64,000 nt of DNA from Symbiodinium natans. Lineage: Eukaryota; Sar; Dinophyceae; Suessiales; Symbiodiniaceae. This document shows positions 17,291 to 26,274 of this stretch, in pieces; position 1 is the first letter of the stretch, and each line of letters starts with the position of its first letter. The notes under the pieces were generated by a model. That model saw only the letters and a list, made by a program, of their open reading frames with translations. It was not told the DNA's origin and ran no database searches. The DNA lies in the NCBI GenBank assembly GCA_905221605.1, contig CAJNDS010002079.1, forward strand, positions 1,228,501-1,292,500, in the 5' to 3' direction. The translations under genes and the position numbers were made by a program.

Positions 17291-20200
17291 TTCTGGTTTT
17301 GGAAGAGGACGTGGAGGACTCTTCTTCGACGCTGCGGAAGTGGAAACCCAGCGGCTGGAGTACGTGGTGGACGGATTCATGGTATGCTGGTCAATGGTAC
17401 CAAGATTCCAACGGTCAATGGGACTGGAAACAGGAGGAAGAGCAATCCGATGAAGAGCTTGTGGTACAGGAGTTGTCTTCTGAAGAACGAAAAGAAAGGC
17501 AACTTTATGGAGAAAAGATCTACAAAGCTCTTCTGGAGAATGGAAATGAAGAGGAAGCCTATGTTGGCAAAATTACTGGGATGCTGTTAGGTCGGCCGAT
17601 GGAAGATTTACAGGAGTGTGTTGCGGATCAGGCATTCCTCAATGCGGAAGCTCGGCGCGCGTATGGCATCTTGCAAAATGATGGTTGGAAGCCTGATGGT
17701 ACAGAAAGCACAGGCTTGGGGAAGTTAACCACTTTTTCCCGAAAACAGTACCACAACGCGCTTTTCGAACTGGCATGCAAAAAAAGGAGATTTTCTCGAC
17801 CAGTTGTGGGTGAAGCGGTGGCAACGGTGCTGAATCAAGGGGAAGATGAGTTTTGGAACGCGCTTTGGTTGGACACCAAGCTATTTTTGCAGGAGCTTGA
17901 TGGTGCAGTGCAATCCATGAGCAAAAGGGAGAACAAGCCAATGGAAGCCTACATGGATCCTGACCAGTACAAAAAGGCTTACATGACACCAAAGACGGTG
18001 TTGTCACCTGGTTACAGCAAGCTGTGCAGGTTCTTCAATAAGGGAAGGTGTCGCAATGGCGATGGGTGTCCCTATGAGCATCGTCGGTACGGTGAAGGTT
18101 GGCCAGAAGGGGGGTCAACTGATCCAAAGAATAGCCAAGAAGCTGATGATGAGGACGGGAACATCGGTGACCCTCCCACAGAGGAAGGTACAGTGGATGA
18201 GGCACAGCAGGAGCGGGAGGATTTAGCCTTCCGGGCCAAGTACAATTTTGGCAAAGGTGCATCAAAGGGTGAGCCTACGTCAGGTGAGCCAAAAGGTCGG
18301 CTGTGTCTGTATTACAATCAAGGTGGTTGTAAATATGGGACTGCATGCAGGTACCTTCACAACGATGATGTAGCATTGGAAGGGACTTGGGAGCCCGGCA
18401 AAGCTTGGGACAATGCTTCCAGGAAGTCACTAAGGGACGCAGGGTTCCACCATTGCTGTTTCGATTATTACCTCAGAGGACGTTGCCGGAAAGGGTTAAA
18501 TTTCTGCAAGTACTCCCATGACGAGATGTCAGAGGAGCGGTTGTCGCTCCTGAAACACTTGGTACAGGTGGCCAATCAGGTCCGGTTTGAAAAAGAGAGA
18601 GGATGGGAGCTTACGGATAGAAGCACTTTTCAGCCACCTGCGAGTGGGGGAGCTGAATCTTCCTCATCCTCGGCACCAAAAGCGCTGCAAATGACCAATG
18701 TGTCACAAAAAGATGGTGAAAAGGGTATTCTGGATGAAGTAGAAGCTGATGAGCAAAAGAATTCGGTGGCTGCATCCACTAGTACTCAGCTTCACAATCC
18801 GGAGGAGCCGATTGAAAATTGGATGGCTCGCAACGCACACCTGTGGGTGTATACCCCTCATGTAAGTGAGGTGATGATTACGCTTGGTGTGACCAATGTG
18901 TCGGACTTGCAAGAGTTCATCTTTGTGGAAGATTTGGTTGACAAAGGGATCAACAAAGTGACCGCGTGCAAAATTCTGCAATTGGTGGGTGAGGTCCGAT
19001 ATCGACCGGGAGGACCGGAAAAGGCAGTTCCGTCTGATGCATCTGTACGGGTACAACAATCTTCTGGGAACAAAGGGACTGGAAGAGCGGCGGTGCGAAC
19101 CCTCACTCAGGTGCGTGAAGCTGAAGACTCCGGTGCAAAAACTATGCCGAGAGGTTCCTATCGGGAGCTTTTTGATAAGGTCAGGTACCGTGATGGTTGG
19201 ACGCTTGCGCAGAGGTCTCCGTTGTGCGTACAGAAGCTGCGGTTGGTGGGAGTTGGAATGCCGCCGGTGAATCCACCAACGAAAAAGTATCGGTCAAGAT
19301 CAAACCCTGTAAGAAGGGGAAGGCCCTTGCTGGACAAAAAACAGGTGCGACAGGTGCCACGATCTCGGTCACAACGACGAGTGCAACTGGCGGAAGTGGT
19401 GGAAAAACCGAAGCCACTGGAGCCGGTGAAACCTCGTGGTGGTTTGTCGTATCCATTCAGCAGAGCGTGGGCAGATGTGGTGGATGATGATGACCAGGCG
19501 GAGGCTTTGGTCTCGTATGCCGCTTCCTCAAGCGATTCAAGCGAGGAGGAGACCAATGCGGTACAACGCCTGAAGGAACTCTTTTTGCAAGAAAGGGATT
19601 CGTGGAGAACTGCGAGTCGTGGCAATGTTCCACAAAGTGGTTCTTCAGGCTCCAATGATGGGCCGAAAAAATCGGTTCACCTTGGCGAAGGGCGCGACAA
19701 AGCGTCGCGGGGGGAGACCCGCCAAGAAGTGACTTCTCAAGTTTTTTCGCTACCACAACCTTCTCGTCGAGCTGAACGGTCTCAAAAAAGAACAAGGGAT
19801 GGTTCAGTTATGGTTGGTTCGCTGGCGGTGGGCTCCACGGATGAGGTTTTACCTGGGCAAGGTGCTGCTGGACAGGTGAATGTCTCTGAAAGCGCTCAAG
19901 TTCTTCCTGGGCATGAAGTGGCTGGACAGGAGACGGCGCCGGAAGGAGCAGTACAGATTTCTGGCGAGGAGACCGACCAAAAAGAAGGAGAAGGCGGGAG
20001 CAATGATCTCCGTGGTAATGATGCGAAGATGTTGGATGGTGGTCCGGTGAGGAGTGACCTTCAGCAATTGCTGGTGAAAGGCCTTCTGACTCGAATTTAT
20101 TGGAAGGTTGCAGTTGGCAAGTTGCCAATGGGGCAAAGAGATTGCCAAAAAGGGTCCAATAAGATGGATCGAAATTTGGTTATTAGCATGTCATCCGAGG

Positions 20201-22944
20201 GTGCAAGCGAACAGGATGAGAACCTGGCACTGGAGGACGATGCTGATCAGTCAATGGGAGACGGTGCAATGGTTATGGTGTATGATCCAGGAACGCTGAT
20301 CCAGTCGCCAACAACTGATTGGGTTATGCGTCGCGGTCTGACCGATCGTACCGTCTGGCCAGCAATGGCGCACCTGGCACAGAGGATATGTGCTGAAATG
20401 GTTCAAGTGGATGAAATGAATGCCCAGCTAGGGACTGGAACACTCCTTTTTCAAAGGAGAGATCAAGGATATTATACTGACCTGCATCATTCGTTCCATG
20501 ACAACCCGTGCTTGCCGGCGGTGGGGAATTACCCTCTTTCGGTGATGGGTGCCTTGTTGTCTCCTGGTCTGGAAGGGGAATTCAAGAATACGGACAAGTT
20601 TGGTACTGCTATGGAGGCAGTTGCCTATGATTGGAGCCGCAGTCCAGGCATGGAAGTTCATATTGAACTTATGGCGAGGGTAGCCAAAATGGTTCACCCA
20701 TTCCTGAATCTGGGAGCACAAGGGTCGGTGATGGTTTCAGAATTTCTCTGGCAGCGCGGGAGGGCTCGGTTGATGGAGTTTCTTCAAGCGGCGACTTGTG
20801 CGGACCAATTGGAGGCTCTCTGGAGAAGGATGGACGACGATGCGGATGAGGAGGTGGATCCTTCGACAGCGATGCTGGAAGTTCTTGGACTAGAGGATGC
20901 GGTGCTTGATCAAGGGAACAATGAATGCCTTATTCCCATTGAAGATGCTGGAGGTGAGACAAGCGGTGACACTGGAGGGAAGGGCAAAGCGCCAGAAGTT
21001 TCTCCGGAAGAGGAGAAATCCAGTGGGTCATCCAGACTGGCGGACACAAGGATTTTCTTGTGGTCAGTGTACTCCCGCGTGGCTTCGAATTTCTCTATGC
21101 AGGACCGCACTACTGGTAAGATCTTTGACAGCACCAAAGGATATCCTGGTGAAGGACCAAACAATGATGACAATCCTTCCTCTAAGGGGAACTTTCCCTG
21201 GATTTCAGAAGACTACCTTGACGAAGTGGTGTCAAAAAAGATGGAAAGGTCTTCAGAGATGGATGGGTTTGTTCCGGGAAGTGAGGGATCATTGGAAAAG
21301 GTAGAGGTGGAGAATGTCACTGCCTCTAAAATTCTTATGGCTCTTTGGAAGAAGGGACATAGAGTTGGGTTTAGAAGGTTGCGTCGTTTGAATGCATCTG
21401 GATGCAAGGTTGGAGCAATGAAACGTCCAATCAAAAGGGTGCAGAAGATTGGCGCTAGGAAGGCCTTCATGAAGATGTTCAATGTTTTTGGATCGTCTCA
21501 GCATGGCTCAGGAGTTGGCGGAAAACCGATCATGAAGGTGGTAGGACCAAGGCCAGGTTTTCCAGCTGTACTCCAAGCACCAAATACTGATAGCACGTCG
21601 GGTGAAGGGAGCAGTCCCCAGGTACATGGCAATGTTCATGTAGAGCACAGTCGCCCTATGGACCGGTATGAGGCAGAGCGCTTGGAGAAGAGGAAGAAGG
21701 GTTTCTGCTATTGGTTTGGCAAAGGGAAAGATCGCTGCAAATTTGGTGACGACTGCAAATTCATCCATTCCGAAGATGATGTGGTGCTACATTCATATTG
21801 GTGCAAATACTATGTGGCAGGGAGAGAATGTTTCGCTGGAAAGGATTGTGGGTTCTCGCATGATGCAACTGGTGTGAGGTGCGTCCAGTTTGCTCGGTCT
21901 GGGAAGTGTCGATTTGGTGACAGGTGTGTCTTCGAGCATGGTGTTCCGTTGGAAAAACAGAGGCCAAGGTCTCCAAGGACGCCCCTAAGGGATGGTCCAA
22001 GGAGAAAGTCTGGTGCAAATGGTGGAGAAAAGGAGATCCCTCCTGAACAGTTCGATGATGATGAGGAGGATTTTATGGTTTATGACGAAGAGACCAAGAT
22101 GACGGAACTGTTGATGGAGGCGATTTCATTTCTCTCCGGTGGCAAGCCAGATTTGGCTCGAGCAGAGGCGGACCCATTGTTCAAACTCCTGAAGTTCACT
22201 GGAGATGCTGACCAAATGGATCAAGTATGGGTTTCGTGGACCACTGAAATGTTGTCAGTGCTGGAACTTCTCGAAGTAGTGAAGTCGTATGATGTTTCGC
22301 TCGCGGAGGTGGAAGAATGGGTCAATGACCTGAGGATATGGTATGAGCGAGCCAATTTGGGAGAAGAAAAGGATCCCAAAAAAGGGAAAAAGAGGTCCCT
22401 AGAAGGGGAGTCCAGCAAAGATATTCCTGCCGAAAAAGAAGTGGTTGAGACTTCGGAGACGGAGGTTGCCGTTGAGGAGGAGAAGAAAAAGGTAAAAAAG
22501 AAGAGGAAAGCTGCAGCTATCGAAGATCCTTACACTCTCATGGTTCCAAAGCCGAAGAAGATGCCGACGATCATTGAGAAGGGTGGATCAACATCCAATG
22601 TGGTGGCTTCTGCAGTGGAAAAATCCTCGAAGACGCGCACAAAGTCAAATGTCGGTGGAAAGACAAAGAAGAAGGAGAAAAGTCAGAGTCCCAAAAAAGA
22701 AGAGGTGGTAATGGTGCAAGATCCTGAGGAAAAGGATCGTCCATCCGATGCGGAGGCACCAGGGTCTGCCAATGCGAATGAAGAGCTGGGTCAATCTTGC
22801 CAGGCGATTGAGGACGCAAAGAGAGAAGGATTGGTATCCTCAATTCAAAGGGGCATACAGGATCCTATTCTTACGATTTCGGACCTGGAGTATATTCTGC
22901 TGCAACTTCACCTCAAGATTGCCAACAATCGGAAAAAGAAGTGA
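17161..22944 (+). CDS. Retroelement reading frame, part 3: CCCH fingers, SAM-like, basic tail
   Basis: Uninterrupted frame of about 1,927 codons ending at TGA 22942-22944. In order: the second half of the S1-like domain; a Trp-rich stretch (17344-17430); three CCCH zinc fingers (18025-18519); a SAM-like segment (about 18811-18990); a long Ser/Lys/Glu-rich linker; a globular region of unknown type (20240-21170, hydrophobic and conserved-looking); three more CCCH fingers (21706-21939); a helical region; and a Lys-rich tail with likely nuclear targeting signals (22370-22700). CCCH fingers bind RNA. No zinc knuckle (CCHC), protease DTG, integrase or YxDD motif was seen. The likely role is a Gag-like or host-derived RNA-binding polyprotein. 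Codon use is even throughout, unlike the repeat-rich flanks. Some dinoflagellate copia proteins are, as I recall, annotated with CCCH domains, which would fit a Gag role. Confidence 0.75.
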   Translation: MDHGDMNVLIPAEGNNAYQFKFGDTVNGTVKRVEDDGTIILDTFLVLEEDVEDSSSTLRKWKPSGWSTWWTDSWYAGQWYQDSNGQWDWKQEEEQSDEELVVQELSSEERKERQLYGEKIYKALLENGNEEEAYVGKITGMLLGRPMEDLQECVADQAFLNAEARRAYGILQNDGWKPDGTESTGLGKLTTFSRKQYHNALFELACKKRRFSRPVVGEAVATVLNQGEDEFWNALWLDTKLFLQELDGAVQSMSKRENKPMEAYMDPDQYKKAYMTPKTVLSPGYSKLCRFFNKGRCRNGDGCPYEHRRYGEGWPEGGSTDPKNSQEADDEDGNIGDPPTEEGTVDEAQQEREDLAFRAKYNFGKGASKGEPTSGEPKGRLCLYYNQGGCKYGTACRYLHNDDVALEGTWEPGKAWDNASRKSLRDAGFHHCCFDYYLRGRCRKGLNFCKYSHDEMSEERLSLLKHLVQVANQVRFEKERGWELTDRSTFQPPASGGAESSSSSAPKALQMTNVSQKDGEKGILDEVEADEQKNSVAASTSTQLHNPEEPIENWMARNAHLWVYTPHVSEVMITLGVTNVSDLQEFIFVEDLVDKGINKVTACKILQLVGEVRYRPGGPEKAVPSDASVRVQQSSGNKGTGRAAVRTLTQVREAEDSGAKTMPRGSYRELFDKVRYRDGWTLAQRSPLCVQKLRLVGVGMPPVNPPTKKYRSRSNPVRRGRPLLDKKQVRQVPRSRSQRRVQLAEVVEKPKPLEPVKPRGGLSYPFSRAWADVVDDDDQAEALVSYAASSSDSSEEETNAVQRLKELFLQERDSWRTASRGNVPQSGSSGSNDGPKKSVHLGEGRDKASRGETRQEVTSQVFSLPQPSRRAERSQKRTRDGSVMVGSLAVGSTDEVLPGQGAAGQVNVSESAQVLPGHEVAGQETAPEGAVQISGEETDQKEGEGGSNDLRGNDAKMLDGGPVRSDLQQLLVKGLLTRIYWKVAVGKLPMGQRDCQKGSNKMDRNLVISMSSEGASEQDENLALEDDADQSMGDGAMVMVYDPGTLIQSPTTDWVMRRGLTDRTVWPAMAHLAQRICAEMVQVDEMNAQLGTGTLLFQRRDQGYYTDLHHSFHDNPCLPAVGNYPLSVMGALLSPGLEGEFKNTDKFGTAMEAVAYDWSRSPGMEVHIELMARVAKMVHPFLNLGAQGSVMVSEFLWQRGRARLMEFLQAATCADQLEALWRRMDDDADEEVDPSTAMLEVLGLEDAVLDQGNNECLIPIEDAGGETSGDTGGKGKAPEVSPEEEKSSGSSRLADTRIFLWSVYSRVASNFSMQDRTTGKIFDSTKGYPGEGPNNDDNPSSKGNFPWISEDYLDEVVSKKMERSSEMDGFVPGSEGSLEKVEVENVTASKILMALWKKGHRVGFRRLRRLNASGCKVGAMKRPIKRVQKIGARKAFMKMFNVFGSSQHGSGVGGKPIMKVVGPRPGFPAVLQAPNTDSTSGEGSSPQVHGNVHVEHSRPMDRYEAERLEKRKKGFCYWFGKGKDRCKFGDDCKFIHSEDDVVLHSYWCKYYVAGRECFAGKDCGFSHDATGVRCVQFARSGKCRFGDRCVFEHGVPLEKQRPRSPRTPLRDGPRRKSGANGGEKEIPPEQFDDDEEDFMVYDEETKMTELLMEAISFLSGGKPDLARAEADPLFKLLKFTGDADQMDQVWVSWTTEMLSVLELLEVVKSYDVSLAEVEEWVNDLRIWYERANLGEEKDPKKGKKRSLEGESSKDIPAEKEVVETSETEVAVEEEKKKVKKKRKAAAIEDPYTLMVPKPKKMPTIIEKGGSTSNVVASAVEKSSKTRTKSNVGGKTKKKEKSQSPKKEEVVMVQDPEEKDRPSDAEAPGSANANEELGQSCQAIEDAKREGLVSSIQRGIQDPILTISDLEYILLQLHLKIANNRKKK
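18025..18519 (+). other. First CCCH zinc-finger triplet
   Basis: Fingers at 18025-18081 (C-x7-C-x5-C-x3-H), 18304-18360 (C-x7-C-x5-C-x3-H) and 18457-18519 (C-x8-C-x6-C-x3-H). The spacings are those of RNA-binding CCCH proteins. Confidence 0.85.
18811..18990 (+). other. SAM-like segment
   Basis: The stretch with VSEVMITLGVTNVSDLQEF, then EDLVDKGINKVTACKILQLV, has the helix pattern and the DL..GI..I motif of SAM domains, which mediate oligomerisation or RNA binding. Confidence 0.5.
21706..21939 (+). other. Second CCCH zinc-finger triplet
   Basis: Fingers at 21706-21768 (C-x9-C-x5-C-x3-H), 21802-21861 (C-x8-C-x5-C-x3-H) and 21880-21939 (C-x8-C-x5-C-x3-H), closely spaced and all intact. Confidence 0.85.
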
Positions 22945-23286
22945 TTGGATGGTATGGATGAAGGGATGGTTTTTCTCTTTCTGGAGACCGGTGCGCTGGA
23001 ACAGCCAATGTGCTGACAATGTGGTGGTTACTATTAAGGGTATGGAAATCCCTGATAGTAGGAGTCAGTAGCTTTTCGCGTAGCGAAGACCACGGTTTGT
23101 GGTGAAGAAGGCCAAGGAGTCTTCAGTGATGAGAGGATCAAGGTGAAAAAAGATTCTCTATGGGTAGTAGGTTAGCCAATGTGCTATAATTCCGTCCTGG
23201 AAGACGTTAAACCACAATTTGCATTTCAAGCAGCTGGCTGCTGCCGTAATGGCAGTTTTTGGCCAAAAGATCTGCATCTCCAATGT
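22945..23286 (+). other. Retroelement 3' untranslated region
   Basis: No long open frame and no telomere-like repeat. Short hairpin-forming pieces occur (for example GCAGCTGGCTGCTGC near 23231). It lies between the stop codon and the polypurine tract. Confidence 0.5.
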
Positions 23287-23306
23287 GTCCTAGGAAATCC
23301 TAGGAC
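23287..23306 (+). repeat. 8-bp perfect hairpin beside the polypurine tract
   Basis: GTCCTAGG, four-base loop AAAT, CCTAGGAC, directly abutting the polypurine tract. Confidence 0.7.
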
Positions 23307-23314
23307 AGGGGGAG
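23307..23314 (+). promoter_or_regulatory. Polypurine tract
   Basis: AGGGGGAG directly before the 3' LTR, the usual position for the plus-strand primer in LTR elements. Confidence 0.75.
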
Positions 23315-23601
23315 TGCGGAGCTGCAATTGGTATTGTAGAAAGGAGTTAGTGTTGGAAGTTGGAAGGGTTAATGAACCCGGTAATCGTATTTGGCTCAAG
23401 ATGGGCTTGAACAGAAAGCCACAAGTTCAAAAAGTAGTGCCTGGGTTCTTAGGGTTTGGTAAGGGTGTGGATTCCTTCCCCCTTTCCTTCCCCCCTGGGT
23501 TGCTCTTATCCGTGTTCTTGGTTGTTTCTTGGTTCGATCTGGGAAATATAAGTTCAGGGCGATTAGGGGAGTTGATTTCCTTCCTTGGTTGTCCCCCCGT
23601 A
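23315..23601 (+). repeat. 3' LTR
   Basis: 287 bases, same ends as the 5' LTR and no difference seen by eye. Confidence 0.85.
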
Positions 23602-23606
23602 CCCTA
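23602..23606. repeat. Target-site duplication CCCTA, right copy
   Basis: Matches 14753-14757; the CCCTAAA repeat then continues. Confidence 0.75.
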
Positions 23607-23897
23607 AACCCTAAACCCTGAACCCTGAACCCTGAACCCTAAACCCTAAACCCTAAACCCTGAACCCTGAACCCTGAACCCTGAACCCTAACCTTTACCC
23701 CAAACCCTAAGACCCTGAAGGCCCCAAACCCCAAGTGCCTTAACCCCGACACCCCTCCAGGCGTCCACCAAAACTCCCAAACCCCCAATCCTTAAAGCTT
23801 GGGATGGTTTAGGGTTTGGGGTTTAGGGTTTAGGGTTGGTTTAGGGTTTAGGGTTTAGGGTTTGGGGTTTAGGGTTTAGGGTTTACGGCTTAGGGGA

Positions 23898-23988
23898 GCT
23901 TGGGATGTTCCCCCCCCTATACTAACAGTTCTTGATGGGGATGATAGTACCCCCATTATAACCCCTATTAAGGATGGGACATCCCAAC
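23898..23988. mobile_element. Foldback element, family M1
   Basis: TTGGGATGTTCCCC... and ...GGGACATCCCAA ends around an ACTAACAGTTCTT / CTATTAAGGAT core. The right arm is shortened. Confidence 0.7.
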
Positions 23989-24225
23989 CGAAAGCCCATA
24001 AGCGTCGCTTAAAACCCTGCACCCCCCCCCCCCCCCAACAAAAGAAAACACAATCCAGACCTAGACCATATCGACCCTGTCCTTATTCGAGTTGTTCTTT
24101 TTCTTTTTTGTTTGGCGGGGGGGGGGGGGGGGGGGGGGCTCGGGGGACTTTGAGCCTAAGGGTATAGACAGGCCCAAAAAACCGAAACCCTGAAAGGGCC
24201 CCAAAAGACTCTTCCTTTCGGGGAG

Positions 24226-24289
24226 GACCTGGACACTGGCTTCTACATCTCGCCGACCAGCTCCTTAGGCCTTTTCTTGTGGGCCATGG
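24226..24289 (+). CDS. Candidate exon c1
   Basis: Acceptor TCGGGGAG, donor GTTTAGGG. Carry 0>1, reading DLDTGFYISPTSSLGLFLWA then M. First of five islands (to 25919) with matching carries. Confidence 0.45.
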
Positions 24290-24445
24290 GTTTAGGGTTT
24301 AGGGTTTAGGGTTTAGGGCTTAGGGCTTAGGGTTTAGGTTTAGGGCGGGGTCATGGTGTTCAAGGTCTTGTGCTATTTCGGACTTTAAAAAATGGGCCCT
24401 CAATTTGGAAAACAACCCGTGTACCTACCCTCCTAAATCTTGCAG

Positions 24446-24527
24446 ACACCAGGCTCGGGATCTTGCCGTGCCGCTGCACCTCATTCCGCCGGGGGCTTTC
24501 AGGGCGCAAGGCGCTGGGACTTTTAGG
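24446..24527 (+). CDS. Candidate exon c2
   Basis: Acceptor ATCTTGCAG, donor GTTTTAGGG. The phase-matched frame (1>2) reads TRLGILPCRCTSFRRGLSGR. All three frames are open. Confidence 0.35.
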
Positions 24528-24678
24528 GTTTTAGGGTTTCGGGTTTGGGCTTTGGGGTTAACGGTTTATGGTTCGCACCCTGCATGAACCCTGAACCTTA
24601 AGCCAAAACCACCCCAAGCCTAAACCCGAAAATCCCTAAACCCTAACCCTAAACCCTATAAACCCTAAACCCTAAAAG

Positions 24679-24807
24679 GTGGTTGTCTGTTGAGGAAGGC
24701 TTCGGGCGTCAAGGGCATACGACGAAGATGCCTTGCAGCCCCGGATTCATAAACCACAAATCCCGACAGGGTCGTTGTCTGCGACCTCCGAGGGGATGGA
24801 CATACAT
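24679..24807 (+). CDS. Candidate exon c3
   Basis: Starts after CCCTAAAAG; donor GTGTGT. Carry 2>2, reading WLSVEEGFGRQGHTTKMPCS and on through PPRGWTY. An earlier donor at 24771 is possible. Confidence 0.4.
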
Positions 24808-24966
24808 GTGTGTATATTTATACATACATAAATATAAATAAATAAATATATATATATATATGTTTTTTTAAACGTATGTATGCATATTTGTATAATAAAA
24901 TAAATAAACAAAAATATATAAATATATATATATATATTTATTTATTTATTTATTTATTTATTTATG
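24808..24966. repeat. AT-rich microsatellite with inverted halves
   Basis: TA, ATAA and TTTA repeats. ATAAATAAATA on the left and TATTTATTTAT on the right can pair. Confidence 0.85.
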
Positions 24967-25063
24967 TAGTTATAGAGAGAGAGGGTAGTTGAGGGTCCTC
25001 GAACCCATCCAGGAACCTAGTTAAACCGGAAACCCTACATAGATCCTAAACCCAGCCCCTCAG

Positions 25064-25164
25064 CTCTAGGGGACGACCACGCTTGTCGTCCGAGGTCTCG
25101 CCATTCTTCGTAGACGCCACGCCGATCGTGGCTGCCAGCCAGGGCCTAGGAGATTGCTTGCAGG
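25064..25164 (+). CDS. Candidate exon c4
   Basis: Acceptor CCCCTCAG, donor GTTTAGGG. Only the carry 2>1 frame is open: SRGRPRLSSEVSPFFVDATP then IVAASQGLGDCLQ. Confidence 0.5.
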
Positions 25165-25208
25165 GTTTAGGGTTTAGGGTTCAGAGTTTAGGGTTTAGGG
25201 TTTAGCAG

Positions 25209-25296
25209 AAGGCCCAGGAATGCGGGTGACCCTGCAGAAGCACGGAAACCCAGCGCCCTGACACCAATAGCCGCCCTTTTGCTGCGCAAATGCACG
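25209..25296 (+). CDS. Possible exon, not phase-matched
   Basis: Acceptor TTTAGCAG, donor GTCTTA. Open with carry 2, reading RPRNAGDPAEARKPSALTPI, but c4 leaves carry 1 and joins 25829 directly, so this may be intronic. Confidence 0.2.
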
Positions 25297-25299
25297 GTC

Positions 25300-25460
25300 T
25301 TATTAGGGTTAGTTACATGGTCCCTTAGTATGGGCCCTTAAACGGGGACCCCCTTATGTAGTTACGTACCCCTTGTATACCCTGCAAAACCCACAGGCCC
25401 CTGCTTCAGAGCCCTTAAAGGAAGAAAAAGGGACCATATTGAGACACCCTTAGGTGGTGG
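25300..25460. mobile_element. Foldback element, family M5
   Basis: ACATGGTCCCTTAGTATGGG at the left and AGGGACCATATTGAG near the right form imperfect inverted ends. Confidence 0.5.
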
Positions 25461-25674
25461 AGGCGGCCCAGGGCTTAGGAATTGTTCAGTTTAGGGCTTG
25501 AGGTTTCTAAGTTTACGGGTTCAGGGTTTCAGTTCGGGTTTCTAAGTTTCTAAATTCAGGGTTTTCGGGTTCTCAGGTTCAGTTCAAGTCGCCCGGCTGA
25601 GAGGAGCTAGAGGCCTTATAGTGGTTACGAGGCACACAGAAAGTCTGACAGCAGCCCTGAACCCTAAGCCCTTT

Positions 25675-25822
25675 TCCCGCAACCCTAAACCCCAAACCCT
25701 AAACCCCAAACCCCAAACCCAGTAACCCTACACCCTAAACCCTAAACCCTACACCCTAAACCCTAAACCCTAAACCCTAAACCCTAAACCCTAAACCCTA
25801 AACCCTAAACCCTAAACCCTAG
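25675..25822. repeat. CCCTAAA block, about 20 copies
   Basis: CCCTAAA and CCCCAAA copies ending at CTAGCTGCAG, the acceptor of c5. Confidence 0.95.
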
Positions 25823-25828
25823 CTGCAG

Positions 25829-25919
25829 GCCCGGCATCCAAGCCATTCTGCTTGCCCAAGGGCAAGAGCGCAGGTGAGCTGGCTCAGGACGCGATGATGA
25901 TCCCGGGGTGTGAAATTGG
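25829..25919 (+). CDS. Candidate exon c5
   Basis: Acceptor AGCTGCAG, donor GTTTAGGG. Carry 1>2, reading PASKPFCLPKGKSAGELAQD then AMMIPGCEI. CCCTAAA left, TTTAGGG right; a model example of the locus pattern. An internal GTGAGC could also act as donor. Confidence 0.5.
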
Positions 25920-26010
25920 GTTTAGGGTTTAGGGTTTAGGGTTTAGGGTTTAGGGTTAGGGTTTAGGGTTTAGGGTCTAGGGTTTAGGGTTTTGGGGTTT
26001 AGGGTTTAGG
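25920..26010. repeat. TTTAGGG block
   Basis: About twelve copies starting at the c5 donor. Confidence 0.95.
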
Positions 26011-26201
26011 GAAAATGTTGAGGGGAGTAGGGTTTAGGTTTTTGGTTTTGACTTCAGGGTTTAGGGAATGAGAAAAGGGTTCAGGGCTTGGCAGCCCAGG
26101 GGCTTAGGGGCTTATAGGGGCTGGTGATCTAGGGTGCAGGGTTTAGGGGGTGTGGGGATTCGTTAGGGGATTTCATCAAACAACCCGAAATCCCCTGGTA
26201 G

Positions 26202-26262
26202 GAGCCACGGGTGCCCCTGAAGCCGCTCAACCGAGTGCGGCGCGGCGAGAACAGGCGCGGGC
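26202..26262 (+). CDS. Gene C exon c6
   Basis: Acceptor CTGGTAG, donor GTGGTT. Carry 0>1, basic peptide EPRVPLKPLNRVRRGENRRG. The join from c5 (carry 2) is unexplained, so a small exon may be missing; from here to 30778 all joins match. Confidence 0.45.
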
Positions 26263-26274
26263 GTGGTTTTGAGG

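Larger units (their letters stand above)
14758..23601 (+). mobile_element. 8.84-kb LTR retroelement without recognisable pol
   Basis: Two 287-bp direct repeats, identical as far as I can compare by eye, enclose a primer site, a giant reading frame and a polypurine tract. It sits inside CCCTAAA repeat with a CCCTA duplication. The interior encodes RNA-binding type modules (WW, S1-like, SAM-like, six CCCH fingers). I found no aspartic protease, integrase or reverse transcriptase motif in any of the three frames, so it appears non-autonomous and would depend on an enzyme supplied elsewhere. Identical LTRs point to a recent insertion. The unit is either a Gag-only derivative of a copia-type element or an element that captured a host RNA-binding gene. 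The orientation matches that of the surrounding genes. Confidence 0.85.
23602..24225. repeat. CCCTAAA block, TTTAGGG block, M1 foldback, C and G runs
   Basis: CCCTAAA/CCCTGAA copies to about 23700, TTTAGGG copies at 23807-23895, an M1 element at about 23898-23988, a C run (24018-24031) and a 25-base G run (24115-24139). C-run plus AACAAAAGAAAA and TTTTCTTTTTTGTTT plus G-run form a loose inverted pair. I see no gene here. Confidence 0.7.

Noticed and set aside
15101-22843. Many open frames on the minus strand and other plus frames inside the LTR element
   Set aside because: They overlap the long + strand frames, have no domain signatures and are shadows of them.
15111-22944. Retroviral-type zinc knuckle, protease, integrase or reverse transcriptase
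   Set aside because: I looked for CCHC spacing, DTG/DSG in context, the integrase HHCC/DDE pattern and YxDD; isolated letters occur (for example AYMDPDQY) but none in a convincing setting.
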